In this document: in pieces, positions 17,776 to 27,152 of the stretch
Layout: every line of letters starts with the position of its first letter
Position numbering within the stretch: the stretch's first letter is position 1
Origin: an uncultured Loktanella sp.
GTDB taxonomy: Bacteria; Pseudomonadota; Alphaproteobacteria; Rhodobacterales; Rhodobacteraceae
DNA length: 64,000 nucleotides
Reading direction: 5' to 3'
NCBI GenBank assembly: GCA_937132065.1
Contig: CAKZNT010000053.1
Location: 52,027 to 116,026, forward strand
Made by a program: the position numbers and the translations under genes
Notes under the pieces: generated by a model
Database searches by the model: none
What the model was told of the DNA's origin: nothing
What the model saw: only the letters and a program-made list of their open reading frames with translations

Positions 17776-19265
17776 TGATCCTTAATCTCGAAAACTTGGC
17801 ACACCTCCCCGACGGCGTGCGCGGCCCGACTTATGATCGCACGGCGCTCACGGCAGGGATCGTGCACATCGGCCTTGGCAATTTTCACCGCGCGCATCAG
17901 GCATGGTATCTGCATCGGTTGATGGACATGGGGCTTGCACATGATTGGGCGATTTTGGGGGCAGGGGTGCGCGCCGCAGACGCGACCCAACGCGATCGAC
18001 TGTTGGCACAAGATTGCCTGACAACGCTGATCGAACTCGATCCAAAAGGAAAATCTGCCGAGGTCACAGGGGCGATGATCGGCTTCATTCCCGTGGCTGA
18101 CGGGAACGCTCCGCTGATTGCGCATATGGCCGAGGCCGCTATCCGGATTGTTGCGTTGACCGTGACCGAGGGCGGCTACTATGTCGCGGCTGACGGGAGC
18201 TTTGAGGCAGATCACGCTGACATCCAGCATGATGCCGCCAACCCTCACACACCCGGAACTGCCTTTGGCGCAATGATTGCCGCGCTCAAGCTGCGCCGTG
18301 CAAGTGGCGCTGGGCCGTTTACCTGCCAAAGCTGCGATAACCTTCAGGGCAATGGTGCAATTCTGCGCCAAACAATCCTTGGCTTGGCCAACCTTTCGGA
18401 CCCTGACCTCGCGGCTTGGATTGATGCAAACGTGACATTCCCCAATGCGATGGTGGATTGCATCGTGCCCGCCACAGGGCCGTCCGAGCTCGCTCTGGCG
18501 CGTGAATTTGGTATCGATGATGCCGTTCCGGTGACCCATGAAAACTTTCGGCAGTGGGTGATTGAAGACAATTTCTGCGCGGGCCGCCCTGACTGGGACA
18601 AAGTCGGTGCAACCTTTACCGATGATGTGCATGCATTTGAGGCGATGAAGCTGCGGTTGCTGAATGCGGGCCACCAGATTATCGCGACCCCGGGCGAGTT
18701 GCTGTCGGTTGACACGATTGCAGGGACAATGGCGCATCCGCTTATCGCAGAGCTATTCCACAAGATCGAAACCCAAGAAATCGCGCCGCACGTTGCAGCC
18801 GTGCCCCATATGTCTGCGCACGCCTATATTGATCTGATCACTGCGCGCTTTACCAATCCTGAAATCCACGACACGACCCGCCGCGTCGCCTTTGACGGAT
18901 CATCGCGCCACACGGGTTTCTTGCATCCGATCATTCGTGATGCCCTCGCGGCGGGAACCGCAATCGACGGGCTTGCCTTGGTCGAAGCGCTCTGGGCGAG
19001 GATGTGCGAAGGCACGCGCGAGGACGGCAGCGAAATCGTGCCAAACGACCCGTTTTGGGCTGACCTCAATGCCGCTGCAAAGGCCGCAAAGCTGGAACCG
19101 CAGGCATGGCTCGCGCAAGACACCATCTACGACGACTTGGCGAGGGATGCAGTCTTTGCAAACGCCTTTGGATACTGGCTCGAAATGATCTGGCGTGACG
19201 GGGTAGAGACGGCACTCGCAACCTACTGCGATGTTTCTCGTGAAAAGCGGGTTAGCGGCTCTTAA
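17775..19265 (+). CDS. mtlK: Mannitol 2-dehydrogenase
   Basis: The protein has about 496 residues and belongs to the polyol-specific long-chain dehydrogenases. An N-terminal Rossmann segment (IVHIGLGNFHRAHQAWY) is followed by the catalytic K-x4-N-x2-H motif in KLRLLNAGHQ (Lys292, Asn297, His300). It oxidises D-mannitol (and often D-arabitol) to the ketose. The ATG at 17775 shares a base with the smoS stop; an upstream ATG at 17763 would overlap smoS by 13 bases. It is the last gene of the smo operon here: no fructokinase (mtlZ) follows. It ends 14 bases from a convergent gene. Confidence 0.92.
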   Translation: MILNLENLAHLPDGVRGPTYDRTALTAGIVHIGLGNFHRAHQAWYLHRLMDMGLAHDWAILGAGVRAADATQRDRLLAQDCLTTLIELDPKGKSAEVTGAMIGFIPVADGNAPLIAHMAEAAIRIVALTVTEGGYYVAADGSFEADHADIQHDAANPHTPGTAFGAMIAALKLRRASGAGPFTCQSCDNLQGNGAILRQTILGLANLSDPDLAAWIDANVTFPNAMVDCIVPATGPSELALAREFGIDDAVPVTHENFRQWVIEDNFCAGRPDWDKVGATFTDDVHAFEAMKLRLLNAGHQIIATPGELLSVDTIAGTMAHPLIAELFHKIETQEIAPHVAAVPHMSAHAYIDLITARFTNPEIHDTTRRVAFDGSSRHTGFLHPIIRDALAAGTAIDGLALVEALWARMCEGTREDGSEIVPNDPFWADLNAAAKAAKLEPQAWLAQDTIYDDLARDAVFANAFGYWLEMIWRDGVETALATYCDVSREKRVSGS

Positions 19266-19279
19266 CGCACCCGCCAGCC

Positions 19280-21715
19280 TTAACTGCGCATTCTCGTATA
19301 GGTCGGGTCATATGGTCCGGCCTTGATGACCCTCGCAGAAACTGGTGCGCCGATCACGTCAATTGTCACGGCCTGATCCTCTGTCGAAAACGCGGGATCA
19401 ACAAAGCCATAAGCGATGTTCATGCCGACACGATGGCCCCAATCACCGGACGTGACCGTGCCAATCACCGTGCCATCTACCTTGATAGATGCGCCACTAT
19501 GGGCAGGAGCATGGGTGCAATCCAAATGCAGCGAGACCAGCTTGCGCGAAATGCCCGTGGCTACACGCCGCTCTAATGCCGTTTTCCCGACAAAGGCAGG
19601 TTTTTGCATATCCACAAAACGATCCAGACCTGTCTCGAAGGGATCAAACTCGGTCAAAAGGTCAGCCTTCCAGTGTAGAAAACCTTTCTCTATGCGCATG
19701 GAATCGACGGCGCGCGCACCAAACAGTTGCAAGCCAAACGCCTTTCCTGCTTCGCGCAAGGCCGTGTAAGCGGCGTAAAGTGCATTGTTGGGCACGTGAA
19801 TTTCATAGGCCAACTCGCCTGAAAAACTGACGCCAAGCACAGTTGCAGGGGCAAACCCGACAAAGCACTCGCGCAATGACAGCCAAGGAAACGCAGAAGG
19901 CGACCAATCCTCGCGCGAACAGGTCGACAATACAGCCCGCGCATTTGGGCCCGCCAACACAAGGATTGTTTGGTCGTTGGTCAAGCTCTTGATCTGCAGG
20001 TCTTCGGTGGGGTCGAGATGGGCTTGCAGCCAGTCCATGTCGTGAAATTCCGCCGCGGCCGCTGACCCGTACCAAACGCGATCTGGCCCACGATCTGAAG
20101 CGGGGATATTGGCGAGCGTTGCCTCGCCCTTCACCATGCCATGATCATTGAGCAGATAACCCAACCCAACACGGCCGGCTTTTTGGGTCACCTTTCCGCA
20201 AAACATGCGATCGAGAAAGACATGGCGATCCGCGCCCGTAATCTCGAAACGGTTAAACCCGTTCACCTCACATAGCCCCACGTTGTCTTGGACGTTCTTC
20301 ACTTCGGCCGCGATCACGTCAAAGGCTTCGTTAAAATGAAAGCCCAGCGTTGGATGGAAATCCGGGGTCGGCTTGATGTAGTCGACGCGTTCCCAGCCGT
20401 TCACAACCGTGAATTCCGCCCCCTCTGCGGCCAGAATTGGCGTTAAAGGGGTGGTTTTGGCGCCACGCCCTGCGGGGCGATGCTCGTGCGGGAAGTGAAA
20501 GCGAAATTCGTTCTGGTAATCCTCAATGGCCTTTAACGCAGTCAACTCTACGTTTGCATGGCCGGTAAAGCGGCGCGGATCAATGCACCACGTGTCATAC
20601 TGGGCCTCTCCATGCACGATCTGTTGGGCAAGAAGCCAGCCGTGGCCGCCCCCTTCACCAAGGCCCGCGCGCAGACCGATAATGCAAAATGCATTGCGCT
20701 TGCCCGGAATAGGGCCAACCAAAGGCGCGCCATCAATGGTGTAGGTAATCGGCCCGTTCACGATGTTTTTGATACCGACTTCGGTTAGCACGGGCATCCG
20801 CTCAAAGGCGCCCTCAAGCACGTCCATGACGCGATCCAGATCGTCAGGGCAAAGCGCATTCACAAAGTTGGGATCAATCCCGTCCATGCCCCAGGTTTTG
20901 CAATCCTGCTCATAAAACCCGATCAGCAAACCGTTCTTTTCCTGACGACAGTAGTAGTCGCTAATCGGACACCGCAGCAGCGGCATCCGCATGTCACTGT
21001 CAGCAATCGCCGGGATGTCCTCGGTCACAAAATACTGGTGCTCCATAGAAGCAACCGGATGATGCACGCCCATCATCGCGCCAATCTCGTTCACGCGGTA
21101 GCCGCCAGCATTCACCACAATGTCGCAATCAATATCGCCATGCTCGGTATGAACCGTCCACGTGTCGTCATTGTGTTGGGTGAGGCCCGTCACGGGCGTG
21201 TTGCGATAAACCTCTGCACCAGCGCTGCGGGCACGGCGGGCAAGCGCCTGACACAACGAGGCCGGATCAATGTCACCGTCATTGCCGTCCCAAAGACCAC
21301 CCAAAAGGTTGTCCGTCGAGATGAGCGGATGTCGGCGGGCGCATTCTTTAGCGTCAATCACCTCGAATGTGACATCCATCCCTTGCGCCATCGAAGCAAA
21401 ATGGCGGTATCCATCCATCTGCGCTTGGGTGTTGGCAAGCCTGATACCACCGTCGCCGTGACGATAACTTACAGGATAGTCAGCATCATCGCGTAGCTCT
21501 TTATATAAATTGATCGAATGGGTTTTCAGACCGACCATCGTCTGGTTCATGCCGAAATTCGTAACCTGCGCAGCGGAGTGCCAAGTCGTGCCAGAGGTAA
21601 GCTCGTTACGCTCGACGAGCACAACATCCTGCCAACCTTCTTGGGTGAGATGATACAAGGTAGAGCAGCCCGCAATGCCCCCTCCGATCACAACGACTTT
21701 GGTGCGTGTTTTCAC
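19280..21715 (-). CDS. FAD-dependent oxidoreductase with GcvT domain (dimethylglycine/sarcosine dehydrogenase-like)
   Basis: The 811-residue protein has an N-terminal DAO-type FAD domain (VVVIGGGIAGCSTLYHL; ELTSGTTWHSAAQ, whose histidine is the usual site of covalent flavin attachment) spanning about residues 1-390. A FAO_M-like linker follows, then a C-terminal aminomethyltransferase (GcvT) domain from about 430 (NGFNRFEITGADRHVFLDRM; GELAYEIHVPNNALYAAY; DSMRIEKGFLHW). This two-domain design is that of dimethylglycine dehydrogenase-type enzymes that demethylate N-methyl compounds and pass the one-carbon unit to tetrahydrofolate. Roseobacters carry many paralogues, so the exact substrate is uncertain. 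It is transcribed convergently with mtlK. Confidence 0.88.
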   Translation of the reverse strand: MKTRTKVVVIGGGIAGCSTLYHLTQEGWQDVVLVERNELTSGTTWHSAAQVTNFGMNQTMVGLKTHSINLYKELRDDADYPVSYRHGDGGIRLANTQAQMDGYRHFASMAQGMDVTFEVIDAKECARRHPLISTDNLLGGLWDGNDGDIDPASLCQALARRARSAGAEVYRNTPVTGLTQHNDDTWTVHTEHGDIDCDIVVNAGGYRVNEIGAMMGVHHPVASMEHQYFVTEDIPAIADSDMRMPLLRCPISDYYCRQEKNGLLIGFYEQDCKTWGMDGIDPNFVNALCPDDLDRVMDVLEGAFERMPVLTEVGIKNIVNGPITYTIDGAPLVGPIPGKRNAFCIIGLRAGLGEGGGHGWLLAQQIVHGEAQYDTWCIDPRRFTGHANVELTALKAIEDYQNEFRFHFPHEHRPAGRGAKTTPLTPILAAEGAEFTVVNGWERVDYIKPTPDFHPTLGFHFNEAFDVIAAEVKNVQDNVGLCEVNGFNRFEITGADRHVFLDRMFCGKVTQKAGRVGLGYLLNDHGMVKGEATLANIPASDRGPDRVWYGSAAAAEFHDMDWLQAHLDPTEDLQIKSLTNDQTILVLAGPNARAVLSTCSREDWSPSAFPWLSLRECFVGFAPATVLGVSFSGELAYEIHVPNNALYAAYTALREAGKAFGLQLFGARAVDSMRIEKGFLHWKADLLTEFDPFETGLDRFVDMQKPAFVGKTALERRVATGISRKLVSLHLDCTHAPAHSGASIKVDGTVIGTVTSGDWGHRVGMNIAYGFVDPAFSTEDQAVTIDVIGAPVSARVIKAGPYDPTYTRMRS

Positions 21716-22017
21716 TGGAGTTCTCCCGCTGACATCTCATCTTCGCGTCACGATGGTTGTTGGGGGGAGGGCATGGCAAGTAAAACCTACGCCCCAAGTA
21801 ACATAATGACGTATATTTATGCGTTCTATGCACAGTTGGCAAAAACGACGCCGATTGCAGGTTTTGGAACCAAACAGGTATTAACTTTGACGCAATCAGA
21901 CGCGATTGATTCAACGGTTTCTTAGGATCAGGTCTTAGCGCTACCTGCACTTTCAGGAACTGTGTTCATCCGTCAAATTTTTAAAGTTGGTCCGTAAGCG
22001 GAAAAGGTTGTGTAAAC

Positions 22018-22131
22018 CTTCCGCACCCCGACCCTTAGAAGGTAAACAGGTCGGCCGTCACATCGGAAACGCGCAAATCCTCAATCGTGATCGACACATT
22101 GGCAAAGGTGATTTCGACGTCATTTCCAACC
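22018..22131 (-). repeat. Inverted repeat copy A (114 bp, RTX C-terminal tail)
   Basis: On the minus strand these 114 bases match 27056-27169 with four mismatches and no gap, by direct comparison. They encode the last 31 residues of an RTX-type protein (ending VTADLFTF) plus 17 bases beyond the stop. The two copies are in opposite orientation and enclose the whole 1544-codon RTX gene. Confidence 0.93.
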
Positions 22132-22368
22132 CCAGTCTATCATTCCCGCCGTTCTTGGCGACACCTACGTCCCCGTCGCCGCCGCCACCACCCGCTGCGT
22201 AGTTATTAACAAACGCTGTTTCACTGATCGTTAGAGTTGCTCCGACATTGTTAAGGATCCCTGCCGCAGCCAAGCCGCCATGGTTATCACTTATAATACT
22301 GTCAGTTATGATAAGGATGCCGTTGTAAGTGATGCCAGCGCTCGCATCGCCACCGGAGGTATGCTTTC
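22035..22368 (-). pseudogene. Remnant of a second RTX-tailed, beta-helix-type surface protein gene
   Basis: Read on the minus strand, about 75 codons give beta-helix-like repeats (ILIITDSIISDNHGGLAAAG, ILNNVGATLTISETAFVNN, then GGGGGDGD), the pattern of right-handed parallel beta-helix or Pmp-type repeats. The reading frame then meets a 31-residue RTX C-terminal tail (GNDVEITFANVSITIEDL), but in a different frame: the helix frame reads on as LEMTSKS. An in-frame stop lies just before the first repeat. Truncation at the 5' side and the frame break at the 22131/22132 junction mark it as a dead fragment. It is probably left from a paralogue of the adjacent RTX gene. Confidence 0.75.
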
Positions 22369-22517
22369 ACGAACATTTTGGTCGTGGTGCACTTATAGCA
22401 AGAATGCCGTATCGGATTTCGCGTTTGAAAGTTCCCGCTGTATTTATAAAGACTTTTGGCGGGTTCTGGATTAGGAATTAAGCATATTTTGTAAAATTTT
22501 ATCCGAGGACCAAGAGC

Positions 22518-25500
22518 TTGCCCAATATTTCCCTCCAAGCGACTTACATTATCGACGAAGCACATTCTCACAATTCTTCGATTGGCAGCTTTGACAGTTT
22601 TCTATCTTACGATGGCGATATCGTATTGGGTTGGCAGACCAGCGACTTTCATTACAACCTATCGACGTTTGAAGTCGAGCTGGATGATGTCGACGAAGTC
22701 GAGATGATCACGACAGTCGATGGGCAATCAATTGATACCTTTTACGGCTTCGTCGACCTCGGCGCTGATCAGGCAGGGATCCTAACGGACGGAGATAATT
22801 TCGGATCGGTCTTGGTGACGGTCTTCGACGAAACAACCAATATGGTAGATTTCGACACGACCATTAATTTTGGCAACAGTTTCTATGGTTCGAATTACGA
22901 ATTTTACGGGCATGAAAACGGGCACTTGATTGTGACGTCGGTTGGCAACTCAAATGCTGATTTCGTTTATAATTACATTGATGTGAATTTAAGCGCCGAC
23001 TCTGCGGAAAGCGTGACATTACAATTCAACGTCGTGCAGCCGGGCGAGACACCGCTAAGTGAAGGAGCTTACACGGGCTGGACTTCGGTAGTTGCGACAG
23101 GTGAATTGGTAAACCTCGTCGTTCACGAGCAAGATGCTCAGGTGCGCGTCCGTGTCCTGGATGTCGACGCTGCTGCGTCCTCGGCAAGCTCGGATGGAGT
23201 TTCGATACAGGGCGTTGCAGGGCTACCTGTGCTTTTATCCTTCAACGAACTCGCGAACGGCGACGTTGCCTATATCTGGCATGACCGCGAGAACGATACG
23301 CTGAACTACAGCACATTTGATCTCTCAACAGGCGCTTTCAGTCCTGATGTCGTTGTGGTGAGTGGCGCCACTAATGAGATCCGCAACGACAGTATTTCAT
23401 TTACCCAGCATCCCGACGGAACCTCATCAGTGATATGGACCGACTTTATCAATGATACCATTCATGCGGCGGTCATCGATGAGAGCGTGACATTGACCTT
23501 GGCTGAAACAGCACTGGATGGGCCTGGCCCGCGCCATTTCAATGACCGTGGCTTTGGAATTGTAGAGGTATCGGGCCATCACGTAGCCTATTGGTCCGAC
23601 ACCAACAACGATACATACGAATATGAGCTCATTGGCCAAATCATTGATCCTGACGCTGATATCCCGAACGGCGACCAGAGCTTCATAATCGCAACGAGAG
23701 TCTCTGGCGGTTATGAGGTGCAAGGCACGGATGACGGGCAGTTGTTGGTCTTCCATGTGAACGACAATGGTTCAAATTCCCAGACGGATGTTTTTGTTGC
23801 GGACTTGTTCAGCATTGAAGGTCTGTCCCCTGTCACTGTCGTGCCGCCGAGCAGCCTGTTCATCGAATTCGCGGCACGTCTGGTTGGCTATAATGCCAAT
23901 GATGACGGTTGGATTGCGGGCAATACCGCCTTGGACGATGCGCTCGCGGAAAGTGGCTATTGGATTGATGAAGTCATCACCTATGACGGCTTTGTCGCAG
24001 TCGGCCTGCTGTCACTGAATGGCCCGCCAGTTCTGACGATCCGCGGGTCTTCGGATTTATATAGTGACTGGGTTATAGCCGATACAGATCCTGAAGGTGT
24101 GGGTGTTACACAACTAAGCAACGCGTGGGCGCAGTTAGGGTCCGCTGGTTTGCGTGACTGGATCGCCGACAACGAAGCGGACGGCATACATATCACCGGT
24201 CATAGCCTCGGGGGCGCACAGGCCCAGTTACTTGGCGCTCTTGCATCCAGCGAAGGCTATGAAATCGCATCGGTAACCACGTTCAACTCCGCCGGTATTC
24301 CCGATGACTTTTCCCAAATGGCTGACCATGATCTGATTGGGAATGTAGCACACTGGGTTTCAGCTGGTGACGTTGTATCGCTTTCGGGCGAAGGGTTCTT
24401 GGATGGTCAGGTGACGGTCTATAATCTTGATACGGTGCAGGAAATTAACCTGCTGACGCCAATCACGCATTTTGCCAATGCGCATGCAAGCCAGTGGTCC
24501 CAGCCTGCAATGTACGGATCCGTTTACGATCTTGTTCCGTTCGATAATGCGATGCAGCAGCCTGTTCAGATCGCGTGGCTCGATGCGCAATCGCTGTCTT
24601 CTGAAAGCTACAGCCCGATCTTCATCAATGGCTTTGATGGTAACCTTGATCCTGAGTATCTGACATTCTTAAACGGTATAACTGTTTTTGCTGACATGCT
24701 TTCGCATGAAATCACCGAAATCGACGGGGTGCGCTCGTCTGAACTCGCGGAGCTTTTATCGACGCGCGGAACGGTGGAAGAAAACCGGATCACGATTGGA
24801 GCGTTTCTTCGCGATATCTCAGAGGCACTCGAGGCTGGCTTTGGGATTACGCCAGAGGACATTGAAGCTGCTATCGAACGCATAACAGAGTCCGTGCGTA
24901 TTTTGGTGAACGTTGCAGGGAATGTGGCGCTCACGCTTGATATTGTTCTTGATGCAATCAGCACATTCAGCAGTTGGAGCCTTGATACGCTGATCGGCTT
25001 CGGCGAATTCACCGCAGAGTCGACGTTCATGATCCTTGAGTGGATGGGCCGCGCTGAAATGGCAGTGGGCGACTGGACCATCGAGACCATCGAAACACTG
25101 GGATCATGGACTCTTGATACCTTGGCCGCCTTCGGAGAATTTGGGGCGGAGTCCGTTGCGATGGTCCTCAACTGGATGGTGGACAATGGTAACGACGTCT
25201 CCGCATGGACCGCGAACACTGTCGAAGGAATTGGCACATGGACCTCGGATACGCTGTCTGCCGTGGGCCAGTGGGGTGGCGACGCAATATATGGGATCAC
25301 TGGATGGAGCGCAGACGCAATCGCTGTGCTGAATAATCTGGATGAAGACGGCCTGAGCGCCCTTGGCGACTTCACGCTCGCAAGCATGCGGGCCTTTGGG
25401 AATTGGTCCGTTGAAACGATAACCGCAATAAGCCAATGGTCGACCGAGATGTTTGTCGCAACTGCTGCTTGGGGGGCCGACACGTGGGAAGGGCTACAAG

Positions 25501-27152
25501 ACTGGTCCGTGAACGCCTTGCAAGGTCTTGCCACTTGGGGCGTTGATGGCGTGATTGGCATCAGCACTTGGGCGCAGGACGCCTTGGCCGGAATGGCGAC
25601 ATGGGGGGCTGATACATGGAGCGGACTGAGTTCCTGGTCAGCAGAAAGCCTCGACGGACTAAGGGCATGGGGTATTGATGGTGTAACGCGCATCGGCGAT
25701 TGGACAGAAGAGTCGCTCGCAGGCTTGTCGCAATGGGGTGATAACATTGCGGCTATGGCTGGTTGGGACGATGACACCTTTGAGGGAATACTCACGTGGC
25801 CGGCCGATAAACTGGCCGAACTCGGACAACTTCCCGAGGAATTGCTTTCGAACCTTGTCGATTTCACAAGAAACGAACTGATTGAAATTGCAGGATTTTC
25901 GCAAGACCTGATGGCAAGCATCGTAGAGGGCGGGGCGTCTGTATATCAAGACGCACTCGAAGCGGCCCAAGCCGCCGAAGTATCCCTACATCAGTTCGGA
26001 TCGTTTCTATATCGATGGATCCACCAGAATGACCTCGAAACCGACTCAATCTCCGAGGTATTTCAGACGCCAGTCGAGGTGTCAGGGGCAGGGAGCGTCA
26101 GCGGAACGGGCATTCGCGAAACCTTTACGTTGTCCACCGCTGACGACTTTGTCACGCCTGGTGGCGGCCTTGACGTAATCCACCTTAATGGAGGTCGGGA
26201 TGTGATCGCAGGCGAAGGTAGGCAGCTTGATGGCCTACTGGTCTATGACTTTGCTGATGATGACGAGTTGCTATTTTCAGGGAATAGCTTTTCGCGATCA
26301 GATATAAACGTAACGATGGGATCGGCAATTATTGATATCGACCTCGATCAGGATGGCATATCAGATACAACCATTGTTCTTGCGGGTGACTATCAAGACG
26401 TGAACTTCCTCGTCGCGCAAGCGGGTGATGGCACCTTGCTTACGGTGGAAGGCGTGACTGACACGGCACCACCGCCGCGCAACTTTACAGGCGATGACGG
26501 CGCAAACCGTATTACCGGAACGGCTGAGGATAATAACATCAGCGGTTTGGGGGGCAATGATATCCTGTTCGGGGTGAGCGGCGACGACACACTCAAAGGT
26601 GGCAGCGGCGATGACAAGTTGAAGGGTGGGACAGGCAACGACTTGCTAAAAGGCGGCTCTGGCAATGATATCCTCAAAGGTGGCAGCGGCGCGGACAAGC
26701 TTGTCGGCAATGATGGCGCTGATTTACTCAATGGCGGAAGCGGCGATGACATCCTCAAGGGCGGCAACGGGAACGACACGCTAAAGGGCGGGTCTGGCGC
26801 GGACATTCTCAAAGGCGGCACGGGAAGCGACATCGTTAAGGGCGGCGGCGGCGATGACAAACTCAAGGGCGGTGGCGGGGCCGACAAGATTGTCGGCGGC
26901 AAGGGCGATGACAAACTTTGGGGTGGCAGCGGGGCGGATACATTCGTCTTTAGCCGCGGCGACGGGTCCGATTTAATCAAGGATTTCAACACGAACGCAG
27001 ACATGATCAGCATCACAAGCGGCGCAAACAGTTTCTCGGACCTAAGCTTGACGCTGGTTGGAAATGACGTCGAAATCACCTTTGCCAATGTGTCGATCAC
27101 GATTGAGGATTTACGCATTTCCGATGTGACGGCCGACCTGTTTACTTTCTAA
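22518..27152 (+). CDS. Large RTX secreted protein with lipase-like domain and 11-residue repeat domain
   Basis: The 1544-residue protein starts at a TTG with GAGGA eight bases upstream. In order: residues 1-450, beta-rich with recurring W-x-D-x2-NDT units (HDRENDT, TDFINDT, SDTNNDT) that suggest propeller blades; 480-690, an alpha/beta hydrolase like class 3 lipases, with oxyanion-type TIRGSSD, nucleophile Ser563 in GHSLGG (561-566), and candidate acid and base in SAGDVVS and THFANAHAS; 817-1134, 29 tandem Trp-rich 11-residue repeats; 1325-1475, RTX nonapeptides (GGSGDDKLKGG type) that bind Ca2+; and a C-terminal type I secretion tail ending DLFTF. No signal peptide is seen, as expected for type I export. 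No ABC/HlyD exporter genes are nearby. It is flanked by the inverted 114-bp repeat. Confidence 0.88.
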   Translation: MPNISLQATYIIDEAHSHNSSIGSFDSFLSYDGDIVLGWQTSDFHYNLSTFEVELDDVDEVEMITTVDGQSIDTFYGFVDLGADQAGILTDGDNFGSVLVTVFDETTNMVDFDTTINFGNSFYGSNYEFYGHENGHLIVTSVGNSNADFVYNYIDVNLSADSAESVTLQFNVVQPGETPLSEGAYTGWTSVVATGELVNLVVHEQDAQVRVRVLDVDAAASSASSDGVSIQGVAGLPVLLSFNELANGDVAYIWHDRENDTLNYSTFDLSTGAFSPDVVVVSGATNEIRNDSISFTQHPDGTSSVIWTDFINDTIHAAVIDESVTLTLAETALDGPGPRHFNDRGFGIVEVSGHHVAYWSDTNNDTYEYELIGQIIDPDADIPNGDQSFIIATRVSGGYEVQGTDDGQLLVFHVNDNGSNSQTDVFVADLFSIEGLSPVTVVPPSSLFIEFAARLVGYNANDDGWIAGNTALDDALAESGYWIDEVITYDGFVAVGLLSLNGPPVLTIRGSSDLYSDWVIADTDPEGVGVTQLSNAWAQLGSAGLRDWIADNEADGIHITGHSLGGAQAQLLGALASSEGYEIASVTTFNSAGIPDDFSQMADHDLIGNVAHWVSAGDVVSLSGEGFLDGQVTVYNLDTVQEINLLTPITHFANAHASQWSQPAMYGSVYDLVPFDNAMQQPVQIAWLDAQSLSSESYSPIFINGFDGNLDPEYLTFLNGITVFADMLSHEITEIDGVRSSELAELLSTRGTVEENRITIGAFLRDISEALEAGFGITPEDIEAAIERITESVRILVNVAGNVALTLDIVLDAISTFSSWSLDTLIGFGEFTAESTFMILEWMGRAEMAVGDWTIETIETLGSWTLDTLAAFGEFGAESVAMVLNWMVDNGNDVSAWTANTVEGIGTWTSDTLSAVGQWGGDAIYGITGWSADAIAVLNNLDEDGLSALGDFTLASMRAFGNWSVETITAISQWSTEMFVATAAWGADTWEGLQDWSVNALQGLATWGVDGVIGISTWAQDALAGMATWGADTWSGLSSWSAESLDGLRAWGIDGVTRIGDWTEESLAGLSQWGDNIAAMAGWDDDTFEGILTWPADKLAELGQLPEELLSNLVDFTRNELIEIAGFSQDLMASIVEGGASVYQDALEAAQAAEVSLHQFGSFLYRWIHQNDLETDSISEVFQTPVEVSGAGSVSGTGIRETFTLSTADDFVTPGGGLDVIHLNGGRDVIAGEGRQLDGLLVYDFADDDELLFSGNSFSRSDINVTMGSAIIDIDLDQDGISDTTIVLAGDYQDVNFLVAQAGDGTLLTVEGVTDTAPPPRNFTGDDGANRITGTAEDNNISGLGGNDILFGVSGDDTLKGGSGDDKLKGGTGNDLLKGGSGNDILKGGSGADKLVGNDGADLLNGGSGDDILKGGNGNDTLKGGSGADILKGGTGSDIVKGGGGDDKLKGGGGADKIVGGKGDDKLWGGSGADTFVFSRGDGSDLIKDFNTNADMISITSGANSFSDLSLTLVGNDVEITFANVSITIEDLRISDVTADLFTF
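24966..25919 (+). repeat. Twenty-nine tandem 33-bp/11-residue repeats inside the RTX protein
   Basis: Residues 817-1134 divide into 29 consecutive units, 28 of exactly 11 residues and one (1081-1090) of 10. The consensus is hydrophobic-x-x-W-x-x-D/E-x-hydrophobic-x-G/A. Examples are LGSWTLDTLAA, IGTWTSDTLSA, LATWGVDGVIG, ISTWAQDALAG and MATWGADTWSG. Trp or Phe occupies position 4 in nearly all units, aliphatics positions 1 and 9, and an acidic residue position 7 in most. The DNA copies are well diverged, so this is an old expansion rather than a slippage product. Confidence 0.93.
26490..26940 (+). repeat. RTX nonapeptide calcium-binding repeat block
   Basis: Residues about 1325-1475 contain roughly sixteen tandem GGxGxDxLx units, mostly of the form GGSGDDxLK or GGTGNDxLK. 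They fold into a Ca2+-bound parallel beta-roll after type I secretion. The block is unusually lysine-rich at the position after the aliphatic residue (LKGG, IVKGG). Confidence 0.95.

Larger units (their letters stand above)
21716..22517. other. Gene-poor interval with a degenerate RTX tail
   Basis: This 800-base stretch contains no intact gene that I can support. Its left part (21716-22017) is the upstream region of the FAD/GcvT gene and shows no clear motif. The middle holds the broken minus-strand RTX-type gene described separately (22035-22368). The right part (about 22370-22517) is AT-rich and leads into the RTX gene, whose ribosome site GAGGA lies at 22505-22509. Confidence 0.6.

Noticed and set aside
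24608..25921. 437-residue open frame antisense to the 11-residue repeat region
   Set aside because: It mirrors the periodic sense codons and has no start site or family features; the sense strand carries the recognisable protein.
26490..26940. CRISPR-like regular repeats
   Set aside because: The periodicity (27 bases) is in frame and codes for RTX nonapeptides; there are no unique spacers. The same applies to the 33-base and 69-base periods in the 11-mer and MORN arrays.
26393..27118. Proline/serine-rich antisense frame opposite the RTX block
   Set aside because: The composition is simply the complement of glycine and aspartate codons in the RTX nonapeptides.
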